This document shows, one piece after another, positions 47,301-59,792 of a DNA stretch of 64,000 nucleotides. The DNA is from Diplodia intermedia. Lineage: Eukaryota > Ascomycota > Dothideomycetes > Botryosphaeriales > Botryosphaeriaceae. The translations under genes were made by a program, and so were the position numbers. Each line of letters begins with the position of its first letter. Position 1 is the stretch's first letter. The stretch covers positions 221,982-285,981 of the forward strand of contig JAKEKT010000042.1 of NCBI GenBank assembly GCA_021495925.1. Direction: 5' to 3'. The notes beneath the pieces are model-generated. The model had not been told where the DNA came from and did not search any database. It saw only the letters and a list, made by a program, of their open reading frames with translations.

Positions 47301-50300
47301 TAAGCCTTAACTAGACTATATCTATCGCGGTAAACCGTTCTATTCCTTAATTAAAGCTAGAAGCTCGTTCTAAACCATAGTAGATAAACGAGCTTTTAGA
47401 AGAACGAAGACGACTACGAAGAGAGATTAATACTTTTAAATCTCTACGTATAGAAGAGAATAAGCGGCGGTACTTAAATAGTCGAAATATCTACTTTAAA
47501 GCGGTTAAGAGAACTAAACGCGAATACTAGAATTCTTTTCTAGAAAAAGAAATCTTTAAGACTATCTTTAAGGCTATAGCTTATACTAAGTCTAGAACGC
47601 ATGCTAGAATCCTTAAGATTAGCCACGATACGTATACGGAAAAACATCTAGAAGATAGTTTTAAGAAAAAGTATTTAGTTCTTAGAAAGAAACTCTTTCT
47701 ATTACCTTCTTCTATCGTCTCTTTTAACTAGTAAAGCTACGTCTCTAAACGCTAGAACTAGCCGAAGCTTAGTTTAAGAGAAATCGAGAATACGTACTCT
47801 ACGTAAATTAAAGAGAAAACGCCGGAACTAGACGCTATTACGTAGAAAATTATTATCTATACATTTAGAGCGGAGCCCGGCGCCTTTAATAAGATCTTAT
47901 CTATGCTATTCGCCTACGAATATCATCTTACGGGCTGGCGTACGGCTATCGAAGTAATTCTAAGTAAGAAAAAGAGCGATACCGCGAACTCGAAGTTCTA
48001 TTATATTATTTCTCTTCTTAATTACCTCGAAAAAGTACTAGAATAAATTACGGCTAAAAGACTAGAATATCTAGCGAAGACCTTCGACCTTCTTTATTAT
48101 ATCTAAATTAGAAAAAGATTAAAGAAATTCGCGATCGATGCCGTAATACTTTTATCGAATAAAGTAGAGAAGAATCGCCGTTTTAAACGTAAGATCTTTA
48201 TGCTTTTTCTCGATATTAAGAGCGCCTTTAACTACGTAGCCGAAGAATAACTTCTAGCTATAATAACTCGAATTAGCATGCCGATTAATCTACTCGCGTA
48301 GGTAAAGTCGTTTATATTTATACGAATATTAAGCCTCGCGTTTAACGAAGAAGAAGAAGAGTTTAGCTCGATCGAGATAAGTATACTATAAAAAAGTCTA
48401 GTCTTATCTATTCTCTTCTTAATCTATCTTTAAGAGATATTTTTCGCCTCTAAGACTTTTTTTCTCTCTTATATTAACGATGTTACGATGATAGCTAGCT
48501 TCGGCAGCTAGAAAAGTAATAAGAAGATATTAGAGAAGAAGACGAAAAGACTCTTTATATAAGACTATGAAAACTATATCGAATTCGATCTTAAGAAGAC
48601 GAAGCTTATATACTTCGCCCGCTCTTTTAAAAAGAACTCGAAATCCCGCTCGGTCTCTATTATATTATCTACGGGAAATATAGTAGAACCGAAGAATTAG
48701 ATTAAGTAACTAGAAATCTACTTCGACTACGAGTTTATCTTTAAGACGCACGTATCTAAAAGAATTAGCTAGACCCGTTCGATCTTCTACTATCTCTCTA
48801 GACTCGCTAACGTCGAGAGAAGACTCTTTCTCTACGTAGTTCGCTAGCTTTATTTAGCTTGCGTAACTACGGTTATAGACTACGGCTTCGAAATCTACTA
48901 GAAGAACTAGAGGCGGTTTACCCGCTAATTAAAGATTCTTTAGAATCTTACTCTACGAAAGATTCTAGAGGTTTTTAAAACCGCCTCTATAATTTCTCTA
49001 GAAATAGAGAGTAAAATTCTACTAGCGGACATTCGTCTAAACGAGCGGTTACGAAAATACGCTCTTAAAATAAATTTACTCGAAGAATTCTATCTTCTTC
49101 GAATCGAACTAGAGAAGATAAATCTAGACTAACGAAAAATAAAGACGTCTACGTAGTTAGAGAAGATTAAACTTCTTCTTAGAGAGTAATCTACTCTCTT
49201 AGAAGAAGTCGATCTCTTCTACTTTTTACTATAGACTATCGATCTTTTCTACGCGACTACGGTTAGCTCTCTAAGTAAAGAGAAGTAGGCTTCGACCTAT
49301 ATACTCGATATTACGAGAGTACCCTCTAATCGAATAGCTATCTACTTCGACGCCTTAGTTCTATCTTCGGGTAGAAATATAGGCGTCGGAGTAGTAGTTT
49401 TCGATTTTAGCTAATCTAAAGAGAACCCGACGCGCTAGATTTATAAGAATCTCGATTTAAAGAATCTAGTATATAACGGCGAGGTAGAAGAACTAGTAAT
49501 AGCCCTTAACTTTATCGTTAGAAGCCGGGTCCGCGATAAAGATATAAGAATCTACGCGAATAACTAGGCCGCGATTCTTAGGCTAAAAAAGCCCTCTAAT
49601 ACGCTCGAATAAGGCCGATAAGTCCGGGCTATTAGTTTAGCTAAAAAGCTAAGAGATAGAGAAAATACCGTCTCTCTAGAATAATACCTCGATTATACGA
49701 ACGTTCTAGACAACGAGTACGCCGATCGGCTCGCTAAAAGCGCTACGAAGTACTCTATTAGAAGGGCTTCTACTTCTCTAAGCTTCTATCGAAGTAAGAT
49801 TAAGTAGAAGACCTACGAAAAGTAGAAAAAGAAGCTTAAATTAGCGGCGAACTTACTCTATAAACGTATCTTTAGTTTAGAGGTAGGGCGGCGGCTTAAA
49901 TCTTCTACGAAAGTTAGAGAAATAGTCTCTATCTTTTACTAGCTAAAGATTAAATATAAATACTTTAAGTTCTATCTTTACCGCCTCGACCACGCCGAAA
50001 ACAACTAGTATAGATATAGTTATACGGCTAGATAAATATCGCGCTATTTACTTCTCTTCTACTCTCTTTATAGAAACCCCCGGGTTCTCTTAAAAGACGG
50101 GCTTAAGAAGAATTAACTCGAACTATTAGATCTCTATTTCTCGGCTCTAGAAGCTAGCTTAACGGCTAGGTTCTTAGAATAAATAAAGATTACTACTAGA
50201 CGATAATAATTAAACGACTTATCTAGCGAGGTCTAAATACGCATCGCTAGATACTTATTTTACTTATTTTCTTTCTTCTATTCTCTTCTTTAGCTTCTTC

Positions 50301-50913
50301 TCGTTCTCGGCGTTCTCGCCGCGTTCGATTTAGAGCGAAAACGGGTAAGAATCGAAGAAAAACGGCTAAATAGCGGGTATTTAAGCTAAAGTAGCCGTCT
50401 CTACTAGTATCTACGGCTGCCTAGTATAGTTAGTAACTAAGCTAACGAGGCTAAAAAGTTAAAGTTTAAATTTTAATCGAGTAATCTCTATTTAGAGCCC
50501 TTTTCTAGTTTCTAGATTTAGAAGTAGAGTTATATAGCTAGTTTACTAGTAGTAATACTTCGACTAGTTATAATAAATAGTAAGTAAGTACCGGTCTTAG
50601 ATAGAAGAACGCTAAACGAATCTAACTAGTCGAAAAGATTCTCTCTACGAAGAGAACTTACTTACTTTACTTTTTATCTCTATTTTAGTCGTTTATCTTT
50701 ACTCTCGCTTTATTCTTCTACTATTCTTCTATTTTTTTACGCTCTCTATTTCTCTTATAAGCTTTTAAGCGTATTATTTCTAGTACTCTTCTAGAACTCT
50801 ATTTCGATATATATATATTTAGATATATAAGTAGAAGTAAATTCTCTCTAGAGAGATCTCGTCTCTAATAGTCTTAGACTCTAGAGAGACGTTAAACTAA
50901 ATAAATAAATAAA
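44394..50913 (+). mobile_element. LINE copy 3, full length, least RIP-mutated, with inverted filler at its 5' end
   Basis: Same element, flanked by the 12-bp duplication AATCTATAAAAT (44,382-44,393 and 50,914-50,925). Before the usual 5' end (CTTCGAATTCGACCC at 44,424) there are about 28 bp that match, in inverted orientation, an internal stretch of the LINE (copy 1 around 28,842-28,867). Parts of ORF2 keep TGG, ATG and CAT (for example at 47,150 and 47,913-47,942) where other copies have TAG/TAT, so RIP was lighter here. Confidence 0.88.
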
Positions 50914-51330
50914 AATCTATAAAATCTAGATATCTCTAAACTAGAGAATTTACTCGATAATATTAGTCGTCTATCTTAAACTAGCCCCTCGCGAATCGAA
51001 TCTCTACGGCCGTAATAAATACTTTAAGCTAGAACTAATAGTAAAATAGAACGCCGAAGACTTTCTCTACGTTATCTTTAAAATCTTAGACCGCCGTACT
51101 ATCTCGATATATAAATAGACTAAGAGAAAATATCTAATATAATAGAAAGATTAAGGCCCCGCCTATAATAGCTAGATTATCGAGAAAGCTCTATTTAGCG
51201 CTAAAGATATAGTTCGCGACTATAATAAATAGTATCTAGATATTATATTACGATTCGAGCGAGCTATAGTACAAGCTACTAAACGAAACTAAAAGTCTAT
51301 TCTAGCTATAGTTATAGAATCGCTTACTCT
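50914..51330 (+). mobile_element. Chromovirus segment 4: end of integrase and chromodomain
   Basis: The frame resumes after LINE 3 and reads VEKL-IYKI across the duplication, the expected 'gklAYkL.lP..w.ihpV' segment at the end of gypsy integrases. At about 51,070-51,230 lies a chromodomain-like stretch (FKILDRRTISIYK, then KYLI, GPAYNS, KDIVRDYN). This places the element among chromoviruses, whose chromodomain steers integration to heterochromatin. The 3' LTR was not delimited; it may begin near 51,400. Confidence 0.75.
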
Positions 51331-52504
51331 TTATAAATAAGCGATTAATAATAGAATAACTAGTTTTTAACTAGTAGTTATCTTCTCTTTCGCTATAATA
51401 ACGATTACGCGTTACGACTACGTTATTTATCTAACTATCTCTTAAACGCGCCGTTTTCTCGCGTTTTATTTATAATAAATAATACTCGCTTTTTCTTTCT
51501 AGAAACGCGATCTTACTTCGCGATTTAAGAATCTCTTATAAACGTTTAACTACTACTTCGTAAATAGAAGATCTTCGTTCGTCTATCTTTAGAAATATTT
51601 AGAACTACTCTTATTAACGCGAGTTATCTTACTAAAGTCGTATACGCGGTCTTTATAATTTATATTATTATAATACTTAAATCTATACTTCTTCTCTCTC
51701 TTAACGAACCCCCCTCTATAAATCTATTTCTAAACGTTTTTAACTATTTTACTAGCGAGGCTAACGGTCTTTAGCCCTATCTTAATTACGTCTACGCCGA
51801 CGCATTCGCGATACGCTAAACTAACTATAGAGACTACTTACTAGAGTCTTAAGTTCGACTTATAACTTTTCTATTAGCTCTCTTCTACTACGTTCTTACG
51901 GCCTTCGTATAATTTCTATCTAAAATCGCGATTTAATACGAAGTTTAACGTACTATCTAGTAGAAGATTTGTAACGTAGAACGCGACTTAAATAACTAGC
52001 TTATCGCCGTATATAGCGAGAATAGCGATAAGTCTAGCGCTTTCTTTTTTATTATCTAACGCGACGATACTATTTTCTTATTCTTCGATCTTAACTTAAT
52101 CGAGTAAATTAATCTTACTCTAAATTTCTTAATCGATTCGAAAAGCCCTTTCGACTTCGCGATATATAATAGTACTTTATATTCTTTACTTATAATTTAA
52201 GATTTTTAACCTATAGTAATTCTACTCTTTAACGAAACTATACTCGCCGCGTAGAGTATTTACTTTTTAATTTAGATCTTTAGCTAGTTAATAATAAACC
52301 CGCTAAATCGAGTCTTCTAGACTATCGAAACGTCTAAGTTCTTAATAACTATTTAAGAGATAGTCTTATTCTTAATTTATAATATATCTATACGAGTAAC
52401 TCTCGACTTTCTTTCTTCGACGAACGTTTTATTATCTTTTAATATCGCGTTTTAGCTACTCTAGCTAGTTTACGAAACTAATCTAATTAATAAAAGAAAT
52501 CTAT
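51331..52504 (+). mobile_element. RIP-degraded unidentified reading frame, left part
   Basis: Downstream of the chromovirus a plus-strand frame with former-Gln stops is readable from about 51,690 (NEPPSINLFLNVFNYFTSEA, AIQYEVQRTI with Gln restored, ICNVERDLNNQLIAVYSENS, LNRFEKPFRLRDI). It runs up to the LINE 4 insertion and continues in the same frame at 59,025. No known transposon domain recognised. The first 300 bp may be the chromovirus 3' LTR. Confidence 0.45.
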
Positions 52505-55500
52505 TTATTTATTTATTTATTTAGTTTAACGTCTCTCTAGAGTCTAAGACTATTAGAGACGAAATCTCTCTAGAAAGAATTCGCTTCTACTTATATATCT
52601 AAATATATATATATCGAAATAGAGTTCTAGAAGAGTACTAGAAACGATACGCTTAAAAGCTTATAAGAGAAATAGAAAGCGTAAAAAGATAGAAGAATAA
52701 TAGAAGAATAAAGCGAGAGTAAAGATAAACGACTAAAATAGAGATAAAAAATAAAGTAAGTAAGCTCTCTTTATAGAGAGAGTCTTTTCGACTAGTTAAA
52801 TTCGTTTAGCGTTCTTCTATCTAAGACCGGTACTTACTTACTATTTATTATAACTAGCCGAAGCATTACTACTAGTAAACTAGCTATATAATTCTACTTC
52901 TAAATTTAGAAACTAGAAAAGAGCTCTAAATAGAGATTACTCGACTAAAATTCGAATTTCGGCTTTTTAGCCTCGTTAGCTTAGTTACTAACTATATTAG
53001 ATAGCCGTAGATACTAGTAGAGACGGCTACTTTAGCTTAAATACCCGCTATTTAGCCGTTTTTCTTCGGTTTTTACCCGTTTTCGCTCTAAATCGAACGC
53101 GGCGAGAACGCCGAGAACGAGAAGAAGCTAAAGAAGAGAATAAAAGAAAGAAAATAAGTAAAACGAGCGTCTAGCGATGCGTATTTAGATCTCGCTAGAT
53201 AAGTCGTTTAATTACTATCGTCTAGTAGTAATCTTTATTTATTCTAAGAACTTAGTCGTTAAGCTAGCTTCTAGAGTCGAGAAATAGAGATCTAGTAGTT
53301 TAAGTCGATTCTTCTTAAGCCCGTCTTTTAAGAGAATCCGAAGGTTTCTATAAAGAGAGTAGAAGAGAAGTAAATAGCGCGGTATTTATCTAGTTATACG
53401 GCTATACCTATACTAGTCGTTTTCGACGTGATTAAGACGGTAAAAATAGAACTTAAAGTATTCGTATCTAATCTTTAGCTAGTAAAAGATAGAGGCTATT
53501 TTTCTAACTTTCGTAGAAGATTTAAGCCGCCGCCCTATCTCTAAATCGAAGATACGTTTATAGAACGAGTTCGTCGCCGATTTAAGCTTCTTTTTCTACT
53601 CTTTATAGATCTTCTACTTAATCTTACTTCGATAGAAGCTTAGAGAAGTAGAAGTTCTTCTAATAAAGTACTTCGTAGCGCTTTTAGCGAGTCGATCGGC
53701 GTACTCGTTATCTAGAACGTTCGTATAGCCGGGGTATTATTCTAAAGAAATAGTATTTTCTCTATTTCTTAGCTTTTTAGCTAAACTAATAGCTTAGACT
53801 TATCGGCCTTATTTAGGCGTATTAGAGGGCTTTTTTAGTCTAAGAATCGCGGTCTAGTTATCCGCGTAGATTCTTATATCTTTATCGCGGACTCGACTTT
53901 TAACGATAAAGTTAAAAACTATTACTAGTTCTTCTATCTCGTCGTTATATACTAGATTCTCTAAACCGAGATTCTTATAAATTTAGCGCGTCGGGTTCTC
54001 TTTAGATTAGCTAAAATCGAAAACTACTACTTCGACGCCTATATTTTTATCCGAAGATAGAACTAAGGCGTTAAAGTAGATAGCTATTCGATTAGAGAAT
54101 ACTTTTATAATATCGAGTACGTAGGTCGAAGCCTACTTCTCTTTACTTAGAGAGCTAATCGTAGCCGCGTAGAGAAGGTTAATAGTCTACGATAAAAAGT
54201 AGAAGAAATTAACTTCTTCTAAGAGAGTAGATTACTCTCTAAGAAGAAGTTTAATCTTCTCTAACTACGTAGACGTCTCTATTTTTTATTAGTCTAGATT
54301 TATCTTCTCTAGTTCGATTCGAAGAAGATAGAATTCTTCGAGTAAATTCGTTCTAAGAGCGTATTTTTATAACTACTCGTTTAGACGAATATTCGCTAGT
54401 AGAATTCTACTCTCTATTTTTAGAGAAATTATAGAGGCGATTTTAAAAACCTCTAGAATCTTTCGTAGAATAAGATTCTAAAGAATCTTTAATTAGCGGA
54501 TAAACCGTCTTTAGTTCTTCTAGTAGATTTCGAAGTCGTAGTCTATAATCGTAGTTACGTAAGCTAAATAAAGCTAGTAAACTACGTAAAGAAAGAGTCT
54601 TCTCTCGACATTAGCGAGTCTAGAGAGACGATAGAAGGTTAAACGAGTCTAGCTAATTCTTTTAGATACGTACGTCTTAAAGATAAACCTATAGTTAAAG
54701 TAGATTTCTAGTTACTTAATCTAATTCTTTAGTTCTATTATATCTCCCGTAAATAATATAATAGAGATCGAGCGGGATTCCGAGTTCTCTTTAAAAGAGT
54801 AGGCGAAGTATATAAGCTTCGTCTTCTTAAGATCGAATTTAATATAGTTTTTATAGCCTTATATAAAGAGTCTTTTCGTCTTCTTCTCTAATATCTTCTT
54901 ATTACTTTTCTAGCTACTAGAGCTAGCTATTATCGTAATATCGTTAATATAAGAGAGAAAAGAAGTCTTAGAGACGAAAAATATCTCTTAGAGATAGATT
55001 AAGAAGAGAATAAATAAGACTAAACTTTCTTATAGTATATTCGTCTTAATTAGGCTAAACTCTTCTTCTTCTTTATTAAACGCGAGGCTTAATATTTATA
55101 TAGATATAAACGACTTTATCTACGCGAGTAGATTAATCGATATACTAATTCGAGCTATTATAGCTAGAAGTTATTCTTTAACTACGTAGTTAAAGACGCT
55201 CTTAATATCGAGAAAAAGTATAAAGGTCTTACGTTTAAAACGACGATTCTTCTCTACTTTATTCGATAAAAGTATTATAATATCGATTATAGATTTCTTT
55301 AATCTTTCTCTAATTTAAGTATAATAAAGAAGGTCGAAGGTCTTCGCTAGATAATCTAGTCTTTTAGTCGTAATTCGTTCTAGTACTTTTTCGAGGTAAT
55401 TAAGAAGAGAAATAATATAATAGAACTTCGAATTCGCGATATTACTCTTTTTCTTACTTAGAATTATCTCGATAGTCGTACGTTAGCCCGTAGAATAATA

Positions 55501-58500
55501 TTCGTAGGCGAATAGCGTAGAAAAGATCTTATTAAAGACGCCGAGCTTCGCTCTAAACGTATAAATAATAATTTTCTATATAATAGCGTTTAGTTTCGAC
55601 GTTTTCTCTTTAATTTACGTAGAGCACGTATTCTTAATTTCTCTTAAACTAAGCTTCGGCTAGTTCTAGCGTTTAGAGACGTAGCTTTACTAGTTAAAAG
55701 AGGCGATAGAAGAAGACGGCGAAAAGAGTCTCTTTCTAAGAACTAAATACTTTCTCTTAAAACTATCTTCTAGACGTTTTTCTATATACGTATTATAGCT
55801 AATCTTAGGGATTCTAGTATGCGTTCTAGGCTTAGTATAAGCTATAGTCTTAAAGATAATCTTAGAAGTTTCTTTTTCTAAAAAAGAATTCTAGTATTCG
55901 CGTTTAGCCCTCTTAATTACTTCGAAGTAGATGTTTTAACTATTTAAGTACCGCCGCTTATTCTCTTCTATACGTAGAGATTTAAAAGTATCGGTCTCTC
56001 TTCGTAGTCGTCTTCGTTCTTCTAAAAGCTCGTTCGTTTACTACGGTTTAGAACGAGCTTCTAGTTTTAATTAGAGAATAGAACGATTCGCCGTAATAGA
56101 TATAGCCTAGTTAAGACTTATCTCTAAGACATCTAACGCGAGTATTTAGCGGATCGAACCTTCTATTAAGTTTCTAGAGGTATCTTTTAGTAGAGGGTTT
56201 AATTCTAAGCTTTTTAGAGCTTCGAATACTATCGTCTCTATCTATTATTTAAAGATTTCTTAAAACTTAGGCTAGTCGGCCTTTTCCGTATTAAATCTAG
56301 CGATAGTAGCTATCGTAGAAGATCTCGTATAGTCTATTAGTTCTAGACTAAATAGAATTATCTTATAATCGAAACCGAAGTTCGTAATCGTTTATTAGCC
56401 GATAATTCTATTAGCTAAAGCCGGCATAGCTAGTATAAGATCGATAACCGTCTCTCTTTCTAGATAGAGATAGTAAAAGATGTCTTTTTCTTCTTCGTTT
56501 AGAAGAGATAGATTATTTTCTTCGAATTATTCGACTAGTCGATTAGCGCTAGACGAGAGAAGAGATTTCGGATCCTACTAGAGATAATAAATATTAAAAT
56601 CCCTAGTAACTATAGCCTACGTTCTAAGGGATTACTATTATAGAACGCGTTCTAGAGTATACTAGAAATTATTACCCGTTTAATTCTTCTAGTTATATAA
56701 GTTAAGTAGCTTAAACTTAGACCTACGCTATTCTATACTTAAAACTATTAGATCGGAACTTTACTAGAATTCGGCCTCTAAATTTATCTCTATTCCCCTA
56801 AGAAAGCGGGAAACGTAGATTAATATTCGAGATCTTAGATTAAAAGAATAGACTAATAGAATTTAGACGAACGAGAGATAATTAATCGATCGAAAGCTCG
56901 AGTTCTTGTAGAAAAAGATATACGATTCTTAATATAGAACGAGATCTATCTTTAACTCTACTACGATATCTAGAATAAATTTCGTTATCGAAATACTTCT
57001 ATTTAAGTTAGCTTATAGAACTCGTAAAGAACTTATTAAAAATAAGTTTATTTAGAGTTCTTTAGAACGTTTCTTAGTTCTTTAAGCTTTTTAGTCTTAT
57101 AGAAGACGTTTCTAATAAAGAAGCGTCTTAAAATAGTCTAGCGAGCCTCGTTTTTAGTCTTAAAGACTAGAACGAGCGAGAATCGTAGCCGTTCTTCTCT
57201 TATCGCCTTCGGCGTAAGCTAGTAGAAGGTGCTAATAATCTTAAATCTAAGATTAAAGATCGCGACTTCGAATTAAATAACCTCTCTAAACTTCTCGCGA
57301 GAGAGAGTAGAGAAGTCCCGTATAAATATATTATATACTACTACTTTAAACCACGTACGGTTCTTCGTAATTAACTAAGTAGAAATAATCTAGTTAATTA
57401 TAGCCGCATTCTTTAAAAGAAATTCGGCGAAGAAGGGCTCGTATATAATAAAAATAAGATTCTTTTTTAGAAAAAGAGAGACTATAGTAATAATAGACTC
57501 GTTCTTATTTCGCTAGTTTAAGAATATCTTATTAAAGACGTTACGTAGGTCGAACGATAAGAGGTCTTCGATTTTCGTAGTTAAGATAAGAACTACTTAG
57601 CGAATAGTCTTCTTAGACGCGAAAGTCTTCTACGCGGGGTTCTTCTACTTTTTTTCGAAAATAGAGGTAAACTCGTTCGCGTTTACTAAGGCCTTTACCG
57701 CTACGAAGACGTACGTAGATATTAGCTAGCTCGATACTATAATAGACCTCTACGTAGGGCGAATCGATTACGTATTCGCGTATATAGACCTCTACGAGGG
57801 CTACTTCGAGAGAAGAGCGGCGGTAGACTTTAAAAGAGTTCTCGTAGTTTTCGCGAGGTTTATCGCGGTCTTTTCTAGGGCCCGTATCTACGTAGTAAGA
57901 ATTAAGTCGACTTTATTCGCGGTTCTTTCGATTTCGATAAACTATCGTATAATCTTAATTAGATTTAAAATAGACCTTTATTCTTTTCTAGCCTTTAAGA
58001 GGTTCGCGACTATAATAAGAAGACTAAGAGATTAATTAATAGTCTCTTATATAGTTTTCGATAAAAGTATTATACTCTTCTCGCTTTCTTTATAGTAGAT
58101 AAAGCGAAAGATAGATAATCCGCTCTTTCTCTTTATCGAAGAAGTTAAAACGACTATCGAGACGCGTCGTTTAAGTAGACCCTCTCGAACGAATAGTTCT
58201 TTTATAGATTTAGAGGTCGAAGGCTTCGAAATAGCGATTCTTAATAGCGGGATAGACGTAGCCGAGAATTTCTCGAAATTTTTTATAGTCGTATTTATAG
58301 CCTCGAAGTTCTCTATCTATACTAAGAAAGATAGAATAGAGTTCGAGAAGAGAGACTTCTACTTTAAAAAAGCTATTCTAGATTTAAAAGAGAAATTTCT
58401 AAGCTCTTTCTAAAAGAAAAACGTGTAAAGAAGAGTATAAATAGAAGAAAAGACTAGAAAATAAATTACTAGCTTTAGTTTCGTCTAAACTAAGCCGTAA

Positions 58501-59011
58501 ATAAAAGAAGTCTAGGCCGAAGCGAAGATTTTTCTTAATTACTTACTCTTTAGAAGTAAACGAAGAAGCCGATAGAACTAATAGAAACGTTAAAGATTTC
58601 GAAAGATCGAAAGATATCTTAGCGTAAAGCTCGGGCCGATTAAGTTATCTATACACGTAAAACTCTTTAGTAAGGCCTAAGAAAGAGGCTTCTAGTAGAC
58701 TTTAGAGTAGAATTCTCGGGCGTAGAAAGAAGCTATCGTAATATAACTTCGAGAATAAATTTCTTAATATCGTACGATACTCTATATATAATTTAGTATA
58801 AATTCGAGTAATTTTTAAGAATAAAGAGAGCTATAAAGCTCTAGCTAGTCTAATACTATCTAGAATACCTCTTCTTTTACGTACTACGTAATAGCGCGTA
58901 CGTCTACGAAGCTAAGAATCGAGATTCTAGCTAAGAAAATCGAGGGCTTTCGAACGATATCGGTCTTAGCGTAATTCTCGAGGGTCGAATTCGAAGGCGA
59001 GTTTTTTATTA
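52505..59011 (-). mobile_element. LINE copy 4, full length, inverted, RIP-inactivated
   Basis: Same element on the minus strand: the tail (TTTATTTATTTATTTAG, 52,505 onward) is at the left, the 5' end (reverse of CTCGCCTTCGAATTCGACCC) at 58,982-59,005. Target-site duplication AAAAGAAATCTAT at 52,492-52,504 and 59,012-59,024. Length about 6.5 kb. EN, RT and RNase H regions are found in reverse order. It is tail to tail with copy 3 (1.6 kb apart) and head to head with copy 5 (0.78 kb apart). Confidence 0.88.
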
Positions 59012-59792
59012 AAAAGAAATCTATATTATTATTAGTCGAGAAACTTTAACTTCTTTAGTAAGCCTACGCGAAATATTAAGCTCTAAGACGCCCTCGCTCT
59101 ACTTAGTAAGTCTAATAATACTATCGAATACGCCGCCTTCGGCTTCTATATATTTATAGACTAAGATAAACTTCTTATTAATAATCTTAATCTCGACGTA
59201 GCGAGATTAGCGATGCCCTAGATTCGTAGCGAATATAAGACTAAGAACTTTTATACTATAATATAAGATTCTTTTAATTATATTAATATAGATTAATACT
59301 AGTTCTAGCTAGACTTCGAGAGAGAGAATAGAGACGTAATTCTTACTATTATCTAATAGAGCGAGTTTTTTTAGTACTATACTAGATACTAAAAGTATCT
59401 CTTCTTCTAGCGCTTTCTTATCTATCTAAGTCTATAGCCGTATATCTAAGCCGTTAAAAAAACGAAGAACGAGGGCTATTAAATTAAATATAAAGCCTTT
59501 AATCTACTTCTCTCTATATTAAAATAAATCGCTATATAGCGGACCTCGTTCTAACTCGACTCGTATCGCGACTTCGTTAATCTAACGAAGTTTATAGCCG
59601 CTCTTATTCTTCTAGAGAACGCGTTTTTAGACCGTATAATTTACGTAGTAGATAATTCTTCTAAGTTCTTTAACTTTCGCGATAAATTCTAAGCCTAGCT
59701 AAGAGATAACGAGACTACGATCTCTAAAAACCCTCGCCTAAATACTACGCTAGTTATTAAGAGACTTAACGCCCTAAGAAATCTTCTTTATA
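59012..59792 (+). mobile_element. RIP-degraded unidentified reading frame, right part
   Basis: Continuation of the frame interrupted by LINE 4 (LINKRNLYYY reads through the duplication). Readable pieces include IEYAAFGFYIFID, NLNLDVARLAMP, LKQIAIQRTSFQLDSYRDF, FIAALILLENAFLDRIIYVV and RLNALRNLLYNKK at the border with LINE 5. The whole frame is at least 500 codons. I do not recognise it; it may be another transposon protein or a captured cellular gene. Confidence 0.45.
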
